From a virus, in IMG/VR virus record IMGVR_UViG_3300044701_004513, positions 1-62,872 of that record: a stretch of DNA of 62,872 nucleotides; one strand, given 5' to 3'. The translations under genes and the position numbers were made by a program. The notes under the pieces were generated by a model. The model ran no database searches. It saw nothing but the letters and a program-made list of their open reading frames with translations, and was not told where the DNA came from. Positions 44,175 through 53,418 of the stretch are shown here, one piece after another. Positions within the stretch are counted from its first letter, which is position 1. The number at the start of each line of letters is the position of its first letter.

Positions 44175-47100
44175 ATGGGTCAAAGTTATAGAATTAGAAC
44201 TGAAGTTGGTGTTGACAAAACAATTAATTTACAATTAGACCAAGACTTTGAATTTTTAGAAATACTATCTTTAAAAATTCAACAAGCTGACGTATACACA
44301 AGATATTGTGCGGATTATGGTGTTGTAGTCGGAAGAGTCACTGCAAATAACGGAACGGGAATTCCAAATGCTAAAGTTTCTGTTTTTATTCCTGTATCAG
44401 AACAAGACTTACTAAATCAAGAGTTACGTTCGATATATCCGTACACATCAACTGATGATGTGAATGAAGACGGTTATAGATATAATCTATTACCTTATGA
44501 AAAGTCATATAGTAAACATGCGGCAACAGGCACTTTCCCAACAAGATTAGACGTATTAACAAATGCAACCGCAGCAGAAATATATGACAAATATTTCAAG
44601 TTTACGGTAAAAACAAACGATAGTGGTGATTACATGATAATGGGGATTCCTTTGGGTTTCCAAACAATTGTAATGGATGTTGACCTTTCAGATATTGGGG
44701 AGTTTTCTTTAACACCACAAGATTTAATAAGAATAGGGAGGGCAACAGAAGCACAAGTTTCAGGTGGTAGTTTCAGAACATCTTCGGATTTAAGTACATT
44801 ACCGCAAATTGTTAATATAACTAAAACAGTTGAAATTGCACCTCTTTGGGGTGAACCTGAGATATGCCAAATTGCAATCAACAGAGTCGATTTTGATTTG
44901 AGAGAAGATGCAAATATTGACATACAACCAACTTCTGTTTTTATAGGCTCTATATTTTCTAACTCGGATGAATATAGGGTAAGAAAAAATTGCAGACCGA
45001 GGGACAATACGGGAGAACTTTGTAGTCTTCAGTCAGGGCCAGGTCAAATTTTAGCAATAAGACAAACAATTCAACAAGACGAAGACGGTAATCCTATATT
45101 GGAACAATATCAATTGGAACAATCAGGAAATGTAATTGACGAAGATGGAACGTGGGTCACTGAACTACCCATGAATTTAGATTATATTGTGACTAATGAA
45201 TTTGGTGATAGAATATTATCACCTGACCCTGAAGTTGGTATTCCTACAAAGGCAAGATATAGATTTAAAATAAAATGGCAACAGGCTAAAGGGTTGACAC
45301 AACAAACAAGAAGAGCTGATTTTCTTGTTCCTAATGTAAGAGAGTATGGATGGAGAACTTCGGCGGACCCATACTTAACTACATTAAGTACTTCCTCTGA
45401 ATATAAACAACTAAGAAGTTCGTATTATTTTGGTTTGGATTGGTCCGGTTATACAAATGGATTCGGGGATTCAACTAACCAAGTATTAGATAGTATAATC
45501 AATTGTGAAGATACTTTTTTTGAATTTAAATTCAATAAGGTATACACCATCTCAGGACTTATAGACCAATATAAGAAAGGAAACAGGGCTAGGTTTATAG
45601 GGATTAAAGAAATAGGTAATAACGATTGTGCAGCAACTGTGAATAAATTCCCTGTCAATGAGGGATATAGGAATTTTGATACACTATTTTTTGTGTTTTC
45701 ATTATTAGTCACACTTTTCCAATATATTGGTTCTTATCTATTGATTTTGGCTCACGTAATTGTTGGAACAATATATCAAATTATAAATTTTTTAGGTCGT
45801 CTAATAGGCATAAAACCAAAGACTGGTGGTATACCTATAAGATTACCTATGATTACTTATCCTGAATGTCAGAGTTGTGATTGTAAACCTGCAGATACAA
45901 CAACATCACTGATTGATGCATTTGGAAATGGAGTTCTAACACCAGTATCGAGTCCTTTCAAATACTACGAAAATTTTACTCAGTATTTGTATGGTAGAAA
46001 TTATCAACCTGAAGAGGATGTAAGTATAATAGCAGACCTTTACTCACAAGGTATGGGTGGTAATATAGACTCTGGAGATGCTACTGTTTACAAAGTTCCA
46101 AAATCAAATGTGCAGAGAGAAGTTTCTGAGGATGAAGATAAGATGTTTGTTTGGAGTATGGACCTACCATTGGGAGAAAGAATTAATATTTTCAATCAAA
46201 GAACTTCATATTTTACAGGAATAAATAGAATTAGGGTTAGCTTCGATAATCCAAATAATGTAGGCTCAAACCATCTTGATAATACAATCACAGTTTTATC
46301 AACTAGAAGTTATAGTACGGGACAACTTCTCACCACCGTTAATCCTGGTACTACTTCAGATGTAAATGCAACATACGTAGAAGTAACTAATAATGGTGAA
46401 TTTTTTGGAATCACAGGAACACCAGTGACAGGACCACAACAAATTACCTTAAGATATTGTAATGAAAATAACCAAACGTTAGAAAAAACCACTACATATA
46501 ATTTAAGTACAGGAACTACTTTCAATAGACAAGGTTTTCCTATGGATAGAGAATATTTTCAAGTAGTAACCGCAATAACAGTTTCGGAGTTTTTAACACT
46601 ATCTAACAGTTCAGAATTACACACATTTCCAAATGTTATATCTTCCAAAACAACTCTAAGGTGGATGGAACATAACAATGGTGTTGAATACAGAGAAAGA
46701 AGTGTTCCAACAAACGCATTTGCTTATAAGGATTTTTATGAAAATTTTGGAGAAGAGTATGTTTTGATATTACAAAGAGGAGTCGACCCATATTCACCAT
46801 TATTACCAAACAAATATAATTTAGGTAGAATTTTTGGATATAATATAGATGATAGTAGATTTTCTTTCACAATTAATTCGAGATTGAATATACCAATACA
46901 AAAGGTTAATCCAACCTCAACAGTACAACAATTTAATAATCAAAATAATTTATTTTATAATTCATATTTCTTTACTCCAGGTTCACAGTTTTCTGCTTTT
47001 ACATCATCTTCTGTCGGGTACTATGGTAAGTTAGGAAATAGGGTTTTTCCTGAACCAGAAGTTTTTCCTGGAATACCAACTACATCTCTTTTTGCTGGAC

Positions 47101-48902
47101 CTGTACCTTTATTTGGTGCTGTCGGATTAATTAGTCAAAGTACTAACGATTTTCATAGTAATAACATTAGTGTTGGAAAGTACGATAATTCAGAAGACGT
47201 TTCAGGGAACGCAGTTATATTTGGAGAAGTTACAAGGGTTAAAGGGTGGCTTTCTTTTTTGAATCCTGTAACCGCAATTTTAGACAGTACCAACATTGCA
47301 TATAATGAAGTAGAATACTATTATTACTCTCCAAATCTATATCCTGATTTACTTCAAAATCCATTACCTATTTCAGATAAAAATAAAATTATTATGAGGA
47401 CTGATGCTTTACCATCATCAGACGCTTTGGATGGGTTAAAGTGGAGTTCACCAAATGTTGCAGTCTTACAACAAAATATAAATTTTGCATTTTATGAGAT
47501 TGTAGACCCAACAACAAATTCAATATCTTCCCAATATCCTGTAGGTGCGGACCAAATACAACCAGATATTGAAGACCAAATTTATGCAGCTAATGTTTTG
47601 GAAAGTTTCAATTGTGAAAACATGGTTTCTTTAGATTGTTATACAGGGTTCAGTAATAATTTTGGTATTAGTACCGCGTGCGCTAAAAATGACCAAGTTG
47701 AAAGCGGATGTTATGTCTTATTTACAAGACCACTTTTTGGTCTCGCAAAAGATATACAAAAATTCAATGAATGGGGTATTAGATATAAATTTTTCTATGG
47801 AATTTGTAGGGGTGTTCTTTCACAAACATTTACAAACAATTGGGTAAACGGTACACTTTTTGCATTCCCCATACAAGTTGACACTTATTATGATAGACAA
47901 AATAAACCATCAGATGTCAGGTTTTGTAAAGATTTAGTTTTTTTCGATGACGATACTTCTAATTTTTATTATAGAAGTAGCCCATACAGTCTCCTTCGAA
48001 ATAAATTTATTGGTAAAAATGCGACCGAGTCATCAGCCGTAAACCAAAAAAATCTTTTATTTCCAACGACAATAATTGATTTGGGATATAAAGATAGTTT
48101 TTACGACGAAATAACGTTGGACCCAGCAACTAATGCATTTATATTAGATGGTCTAAACCCAACAAGTTATTCTGACACGTCTGATATAATAAATTTATTT
48201 GTAATTTCAAGAATATTGAATTCATCCTTTTTACAAGGAGATGCAATTCAAAATTTATTTAGTAGAAATAGTGGTAGGAGTAGAAGAGTTGACGGTGATT
48301 TAGTGCAAATGTTGTCAATAAATTCAGAGGAAGGATTGATAAAATTCAGTCCTGAGTTTTATGATACAAACACCGACAATAGTCCTGTTGGAATTTACGG
48401 AACTCCAAGCAATCCTACCATAGGTATATTTTTCTCATCGACAAGTGAAAATCTCCAGTTTAAAGATTTTATTACACCAGGTAGAATAAATTTCAGAAGT
48501 TCACCTACGGCAAATGCCACACCGTATTATTATGGTATTAAAACACAAATAGTACCATTCTATCGATGGAGTTTGCAAAATGATTCAAACATTTTTGGTA
48601 CTCAAATAAATAATTGGGCTACAAATGAAATTGATATTGTGCAAGAGGGCTACCAATCTGTCGATAGAGTGCTTAATCAATATTTTAAAGGCAGTGGGAT
48701 TGTTAATGACTTGAATATGAGAGGGTACATATTCAATGTTCTAAATGATACTGTCCCGAATTCTGGAACAGAATTTAAACCAAAGGGACCTCCAATAAAT
48801 AATAAATTTTTAGTAGGTGCACCATTCCATTTTTATTTCGGAACAATAGTTGGTGCAACGGCATTAGAAAAATTCAAAGAAAAATACGGGTTAAGTGAAT
48901 AG
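44175..48902 (+). CDS. 1575-residue baseplate/tail protein with carboxypeptidase-regulatory-like domain and membrane-like segment
   Basis: The N-terminal region, residues about 50-190, resembles a carboxypeptidase regulatory-like (transthyretin-fold) domain: VVVGRVTANNGTGIPNAKVS, then TNDSGDYMIMGIPLG. Residues about 501-547 are strikingly hydrophobic (LFFVFSLLVTLFQYIGSYLL and LILAHVIVGTIYQIINFLG), long enough for two membrane spans, and are followed by a cysteine cluster CQSCDCKP. The rest is large, Asn/Ser/Tyr-rich and unassigned. By position it may replace T4 wedge proteins gp7/gp8. A membrane-like stretch in a wedge protein suggests insertion into the host membrane or burial in the virion. 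Function is inferred. Confidence 0.8.
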   Translation: MGQSYRIRTEVGVDKTINLQLDQDFEFLEILSLKIQQADVYTRYCADYGVVVGRVTANNGTGIPNAKVSVFIPVSEQDLLNQELRSIYPYTSTDDVNEDGYRYNLLPYEKSYSKHAATGTFPTRLDVLTNATAAEIYDKYFKFTVKTNDSGDYMIMGIPLGFQTIVMDVDLSDIGEFSLTPQDLIRIGRATEAQVSGGSFRTSSDLSTLPQIVNITKTVEIAPLWGEPEICQIAINRVDFDLREDANIDIQPTSVFIGSIFSNSDEYRVRKNCRPRDNTGELCSLQSGPGQILAIRQTIQQDEDGNPILEQYQLEQSGNVIDEDGTWVTELPMNLDYIVTNEFGDRILSPDPEVGIPTKARYRFKIKWQQAKGLTQQTRRADFLVPNVREYGWRTSADPYLTTLSTSSEYKQLRSSYYFGLDWSGYTNGFGDSTNQVLDSIINCEDTFFEFKFNKVYTISGLIDQYKKGNRARFIGIKEIGNNDCAATVNKFPVNEGYRNFDTLFFVFSLLVTLFQYIGSYLLILAHVIVGTIYQIINFLGRLIGIKPKTGGIPIRLPMITYPECQSCDCKPADTTTSLIDAFGNGVLTPVSSPFKYYENFTQYLYGRNYQPEEDVSIIADLYSQGMGGNIDSGDATVYKVPKSNVQREVSEDEDKMFVWSMDLPLGERINIFNQRTSYFTGINRIRVSFDNPNNVGSNHLDNTITVLSTRSYSTGQLLTTVNPGTTSDVNATYVEVTNNGEFFGITGTPVTGPQQITLRYCNENNQTLEKTTTYNLSTGTTFNRQGFPMDREYFQVVTAITVSEFLTLSNSSELHTFPNVISSKTTLRWMEHNNGVEYRERSVPTNAFAYKDFYENFGEEYVLILQRGVDPYSPLLPNKYNLGRIFGYNIDDSRFSFTINSRLNIPIQKVNPTSTVQQFNNQNNLFYNSYFFTPGSQFSAFTSSSVGYYGKLGNRVFPEPEVFPGIPTTSLFAGPVPLFGAVGLISQSTNDFHSNNISVGKYDNSEDVSGNAVIFGEVTRVKGWLSFLNPVTAILDSTNIAYNEVEYYYYSPNLYPDLLQNPLPISDKNKIIMRTDALPSSDALDGLKWSSPNVAVLQQNINFAFYEIVDPTTNSISSQYPVGADQIQPDIEDQIYAANVLESFNCENMVSLDCYTGFSNNFGISTACAKNDQVESGCYVLFTRPLFGLAKDIQKFNEWGIRYKFFYGICRGVLSQTFTNNWVNGTLFAFPIQVDTYYDRQNKPSDVRFCKDLVFFDDDTSNFYYRSSPYSLLRNKFIGKNATESSAVNQKNLLFPTTIIDLGYKDSFYDEITLDPATNAFILDGLNPTSYSDTSDIINLFVISRILNSSFLQGDAIQNLFSRNSGRSRRVDGDLVQMLSINSEEGLIKFSPEFYDTNTDNSPVGIYGTPSNPTIGIFFSSTSENLQFKDFITPGRINFRSSPTANATPYYYGIKTQIVPFYRWSLQNDSNIFGTQINNWATNEIDIVQEGYQSVDRVLNQYFKGSGIVNDLNMRGYIFNVLNDTVPNSGTEFKPKGPPINNKFLVGAPFHFYFGTIVGATALEKFKEKYGLSE

Positions 48903-50604
48903 ATTTACAATCATACCAAGTTCTCAACAATACAAGTCGGCACCTTCCGAGGACCAACAATTGCAAATAAGTTTACAAGAACAAAGTCAAACGTTGGTTG
49001 AATATGATAGGACTGCGAATGTTAGTTTAGCTCAAGTATTCGATGAAGAAAGACAAGCATCAACAATATTCAGACCCACTTTTAAAGTAAGTTACTTGTA
49101 TGAAAATTTATTTACAGGAACAACCGAATACCTTCCATTTCAGTATAATTTATATTTGGTTGATGGACAAAGTTCAGTCTTCACAAAAGTATGGAAAGGC
49201 TACCCACAATATTATGAATTTGATTTTTTCAGAGACGACATAACAAACACTCACATAAATTATAAGTCCAAGAGTGCTTTTACATATAACTGGACGTATT
49301 ATTACTCATATCCGTTTAAAAATAATTTTGATGTAAATTTATCTGCAACTTTGAATAATACAACATTCGATTGGGTTGCAAAAGATGGAATCCCCTTCGT
49401 TATAAAAAAATCGACGGTAAATGGAAATCCAATTATATCATTTGAATGTATATCACCACATGGACTAACCGTAGGTGAATCTGTTGAACTCAAAGTAAAC
49501 AATCAAATTGTTAGTTATAGAACACAAACTTTATTTGAAGTATTCGATTTAGGTAATGGCCTACTTGGAAGTGAAGTTTATATATTCAGTATCTATGATA
49601 TAGGATTTACAGGAAATACTTTTGCTAATTCAGTTGTTGGTACTTTTAAAAGAGTTGTTAATTTTGATAATATTGAAGAAACCAAATCGAAATATTATAT
49701 CAGACAACATAAAATAATTTCTAATATCGACGATGTTATAGTGACCAAAACAGGATTTGAAAAAAACTCATTTAATGACGAAAAGAAAATTGAGTTGAGT
49801 TCAATAACTCCAAACAAAATAACAAGAATCTCACAAAAAAATAGTTCAAACACCTACACAATTACACCTGCGAGAGACTTGAATTTGGCAAATCTATTAG
49901 ATAATCAACAAAGACCTTTATCAGAACTATTCTTAACGATTATTAATCGAGGTTATTCGGGATATTTTAATGCACCAACAAACGGTGTTGCGTTAAAACA
50001 GGGATGGTTATTCAATATAACCAAAACAAATAACTCTTGGTGGTCTTCTACAAATATAAATTCAAACTCGAGTATAGGTGTAAGTTCTTACACCCAAACA
50101 AACGGAGTAACCAAAACTTTTTATTATAATCAAAACTTAAAAGTAGGAGATATAATTGATGGGGATTTTTGTGAATGGAATGAGTATTTTCAAATAGAAC
50201 GAGTAATATCGAAATATTATCACAAACTGAAATTCAATCAAAACGTGTTTCAAACATCCATATCGAGTAATCCTTCAGGTTATTATTATCAACCACACCA
50301 CTCAATTACAATAAGAGTTTTTTCTGATTATATCGAAACTGCAAAAATAAATGAAGTAGACTCAGTACCGAGTTATTCATTTTATTCTGTGTCCGATGAA
50401 AGTTTTAGATGGAGAGATTTGTACACCTATGGGTTTATTGATAATTTAGGAAGAGGGGTAGATTATCCTTTTTTCAATGGAGCTCAATATCCTTATTCAA
50501 ATACAATATTTAAATTAATACCTGACGATAGAGACTTCGACTTCAACGACGGATTGACAGGACTTGAAGTACCTTATAAACCTTTAATAGATAAGTGTGA
50601 ATAA
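48895..50604 (+). CDS. tail/baseplate-associated protein, unknown
   Basis: 569 residues from a GTG that overlaps the preceding stop by 8 bases. Beta-rich, with aromatic-rich strands (TYNWTYYYSYPFKNNFDVNL, YYQPHHSITIRVFSDYIETA). A segment ISPHGLTVGESVELKVN resembles domains found in phage fibre and wedge proteins. No family named. Position between wedge and fibre genes suggests a peripheral baseplate component. Confidence 0.8.
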   Translation: MNRFTIIPSSQQYKSAPSEDQQLQISLQEQSQTLVEYDRTANVSLAQVFDEERQASTIFRPTFKVSYLYENLFTGTTEYLPFQYNLYLVDGQSSVFTKVWKGYPQYYEFDFFRDDITNTHINYKSKSAFTYNWTYYYSYPFKNNFDVNLSATLNNTTFDWVAKDGIPFVIKKSTVNGNPIISFECISPHGLTVGESVELKVNNQIVSYRTQTLFEVFDLGNGLLGSEVYIFSIYDIGFTGNTFANSVVGTFKRVVNFDNIEETKSKYYIRQHKIISNIDDVIVTKTGFEKNSFNDEKKIELSSITPNKITRISQKNSSNTYTITPARDLNLANLLDNQQRPLSELFLTIINRGYSGYFNAPTNGVALKQGWLFNITKTNNSWWSSTNINSNSSIGVSSYTQTNGVTKTFYYNQNLKVGDIIDGDFCEWNEYFQIERVISKYYHKLKFNQNVFQTSISSNPSGYYYQPHHSITIRVFSDYIETAKINEVDSVPSYSFYSVSDESFRWRDLYTYGFIDNLGRGVDYPFFNGAQYPYSNTIFKLIPDDRDFDFNDGLTGLEVPYKPLIDKCE

Positions 50605-51403
50605 ATTCAATTTTTTAAGGAATATTGCACCTAATAAAAACATCAACATACCAATTGAGTTGAAATGGGATTATGAGGGACTTGACGATGCTATTGACCA
50701 ATATGAAATAAAATCGGTAAAAGACGTTGTTGGTGTTGGGTATGATTTTGAGGTCAACAGATTTCCACACGCTGCCGACACGAACGGGAAAACGGAAATA
50801 AATTATGAGTTTTATTTTTATTCTGGTGGTAGTTTAACTTCATCTACAAATTGGCAAAATAGTTATTTGGGAGAAGGATTTACCTCGCAAGATATATTTT
50901 ATTACCGAAACAGATTTTCAAATTCTTTTTTCAAATTGGATTTTTATGATAGTGTTGACGAGAAAAGACAAAAAAATTATTTCACAATTATTATACCCAC
51001 ACAACAGGGAGAATTTATGGACATCAATATGGCACGAACCCCTGTTAAAATAAGGAAACCCAAATATAAATTAGATTATATTGGGGATAAAGAAGGTTTT
51101 TTTATTTATTGGTTAAAAAGTTTGAAGTTCTTACCCATCAATACTTTCTACATGACTGCAAAATTTTACAATGCTAGTACAGGGCAATTCACTAAAATGA
51201 TGAACGAGCCTCAATCATCTTTAGCAACCTCTTCGTTTGGTAATAATGTTTATGCTTTTGACAGCACAATTTATTTTTATTATAGAGTAGTTTTAGATTA
51301 TATAGATTTAAATTACAAAATATTCGACATAAAAACAGGAACAAGAATAGGGACCACAACTCCTATTAAATGGTTCGAGTACGTAAATCCTCCAAGACCA
51401 TGA
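50597..51403 (+). CDS. tail/baseplate-associated protein, unknown
   Basis: 268 residues from GTG 50597, overlapping the previous stop by 8 bases in the same arrangement as the gene before it. Beta-rich with many Tyr/Phe (FYFYSGGSLTSSTNWQNSYL, STIYFYYRVVLDYIDLNYKI). No domain recognised. The end overlaps the next ATG (ATGA). A role in the peripheral baseplate is inferred from position. Confidence 0.8.
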   Translation: MNKFNFLRNIAPNKNINIPIELKWDYEGLDDAIDQYEIKSVKDVVGVGYDFEVNRFPHAADTNGKTEINYEFYFYSGGSLTSSTNWQNSYLGEGFTSQDIFYYRNRFSNSFFKLDFYDSVDEKRQKNYFTIIIPTQQGEFMDINMARTPVKIRKPKYKLDYIGDKEGFFIYWLKSLKFLPINTFYMTAKFYNASTGQFTKMMNEPQSSLATSSFGNNVYAFDSTIYFYYRVVLDYIDLNYKIFDIKTGTRIGTTTPIKWFEYVNPPRP

Positions 51404-52482
51404 GTAATTCTTATAAATTTATTATATCTCCTGAAACAGTAACTAGCGACATCAAAACCACAACAGTTGATGGTGTTAGTGTTGGATATTATGAATCAAT
51501 GCAAAAATTAATAAGTTCAGGACCAAATGGTACTTCTACTCTGACAGGACTTACAGTTCCTATTTTATTGACACAAACAACATATGATGCAGGATATTAT
51601 ACTCCTTTCGATGGAGAAATCTTACAACAAGACATCGTAACAAATTTTTTATTCTCAGCAACAACTTCATCACCATATACATATTATTTTTACAACACAT
51701 CGCAAAATTATCAAAAGTTTATTGAACTCTCTACTTATTCAGTAGATTGGGGTGATGGCTCACAAATAGAAGTAATAACTACTTATACACCTAATTACAT
51801 TTCACATACATATCCAACAGGAGTAAACTCATACACAATAAGATTGAAACAAGTAAATCCATGGGGTGTCGTTGATGTTTACAAAAAAATAAAAGTTCCA
51901 TTTAAAAATGAAGTAATTTATAACCCAAAGGGTAGAGTTTTCTTTACATCTAATGTTGGAAGTTGGTCTGCAACTCCCATAAGTTATGATTATATATTTA
52001 GTGGAGATGCGGTCAACACAGTTAATTCACAAATAAGTTCCAACTACACAACAGTCCCATTTACAGTTTCGTCTGAAACAAAATCTAGAGTTACAGAATT
52101 AGCACAATACGGATTGAAGACATATGTTGTTGGTGCACCTGTAATAAAGAATGGTGAAATATACGGTGCGATTACAGATATGAATCCAATATTTACGGCA
52201 TATACTATACAAAATGTTGATTATTATGATTATAAAGAAGGATTCACTTTAAGTTTTGCACAATCTTCAGGTTTAACTGAAAATAATATAACTGCAGAAC
52301 CAATTACAAAAGACGAATCTTTAATAAAAGTTATAGACCAAGGACAGATTCAGACAGACATATTTGTTGAGAGAGGAAAAAATAGTGCGTTTGAAAGAGT
52401 ACAAAGATTGGGAGAGGTAGATAATTTAGGGGATTTATTAAATTATGGATATGGATTTTTCAACGTTGAAAAAAGGACATAA
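51400..52482 (+). CDS. tail/baseplate-associated protein with PKD-like domain
   Basis: 360 residues from ATG 51400, which overlaps the previous TGA; a start at 51370 is possible but less economical. Residues about 115-170 show a PKD-type Ig fold: VDWGDGSQIEVIT, then ISHTYPTGVNSYTIRLKQVN. PKD domains usually mediate protein or glycan contacts on the outside of proteins. The rest is beta-rich and unassigned. The protein is likely a peripheral baseplate or fibre-network component; function is inferred. Confidence 0.8.
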   Translation: MSNSYKFIISPETVTSDIKTTTVDGVSVGYYESMQKLISSGPNGTSTLTGLTVPILLTQTTYDAGYYTPFDGEILQQDIVTNFLFSATTSSPYTYYFYNTSQNYQKFIELSTYSVDWGDGSQIEVITTYTPNYISHTYPTGVNSYTIRLKQVNPWGVVDVYKKIKVPFKNEVIYNPKGRVFFTSNVGSWSATPISYDYIFSGDAVNTVNSQISSNYTTVPFTVSSETKSRVTELAQYGLKTYVVGAPVIKNGEIYGAITDMNPIFTAYTIQNVDYYDYKEGFTLSFAQSSGLTENNITAEPITKDESLIKVIDQGQIQTDIFVERGKNSAFERVQRLGEVDNLGDLLNYGYGFFNVEKRT

Positions 52483-52484
52483 AC

Positions 52485-52491
52485 TATTTAT
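52485..52491 (+). promoter_or_regulatory. TATTTAT element before gene at 52510
   Basis: CTATTTAT 18 bases before ATG 52510, in the only gap of this otherwise overlapping baseplate block. Confidence 0.45.
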
Positions 52492-52509
52492 AAAATATAA
52501 TACAATAAA

Positions 52510-53418
52510 ATGGCAATAGGAACATATGGAACACTGAGACCAAGTGATGTTTCTCCAGATGATGTGGAGATAATTCTTAATTATACACCATCAAGGGATG
52601 TTACAAATTCTTTCGTGTTGAAAAGATTAGATGCATCAACAATTTTGAGACCTTATTTTAATAACTCCGAAACGGGAGGAAATAATGGTGTAGAAATTTT
52701 AGGTGGATTATATAATTTAACATTACCGGCAGATGAGTTTAACCAACTTGGAATTTACACTCTTTATTTGAGAGCTGCTCAGATTAGAACAACAATAACG
52801 GATTGCGGTATATTAAGTGCTCTTCCAAATGTTAAAGGTTTAGTTATTGATTTAACTAATGTACCCTCGAATTTTTTAAATAAATTTGTTCCACAAGGTC
52901 TAGTCGGATTTAGAATTGAATACTTAAATGCTGACGGTTCAAAAATTCCGAACTTCTTCAGAATTATAACTTCATGTTTCTATTGCGAACCAATCATAAC
53001 AAATCAAGTAAACACATCTCAAAAAGCGATTAGGTATAGGTATGTTGATGGGCAGACAAATTTACTTTTTTTAACTGTTTCACCCTCTTCATCACCAACA
53101 AACAAACCAAATGCGACACCATTTATAGGACAACCAGACCAAGATATTATTATAAGCAACACATATTTCAATCCTGTAAGTATAGAAGTTGAAATGGTAG
53201 AGTATGATATTTCATCACTGGCGATAGCTCTTTATGGAAATCAAACTAAATCAATTGATGATGGAATTTACACAATATACGATTCTGCAAATAACATTTA
53301 CAGACAATACAACTTATATGAGATTAGAGACCAATTCAACGCGTTGTTGTACGAGGTTAGAGAAAGTAGGGGCAACAATATAGATTTCAGTAAGAACTTT
53401 AACACAATAACGAGCTAA
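52510..53418 (+). CDS. tail/baseplate-associated protein, unknown
   Basis: 302 residues. It begins AIGTYGTLRPSDVSPDDVEI, and later LGIYTLYLRAAQIRTTITDC and FRIITSCFYCEP, the latter a Cys pair that might bind metal. The sequence is beta-rich. The pattern is common in Bacteroidetes-phage-like baseplate proteins by my impression, but I cannot name a family. The last base of its TAA is the A of the next ATG. Confidence 0.8.
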   Translation: MAIGTYGTLRPSDVSPDDVEIILNYTPSRDVTNSFVLKRLDASTILRPYFNNSETGGNNGVEILGGLYNLTLPADEFNQLGIYTLYLRAAQIRTTITDCGILSALPNVKGLVIDLTNVPSNFLNKFVPQGLVGFRIEYLNADGSKIPNFFRIITSCFYCEPIITNQVNTSQKAIRYRYVDGQTNLLFLTVSPSSSPTNKPNATPFIGQPDQDIIISNTYFNPVSIEVEMVEYDISSLAIALYGNQTKSIDDGIYTIYDSANNIYRQYNLYEIRDQFNALLYEVRESRGNNIDFSKNFNTITS

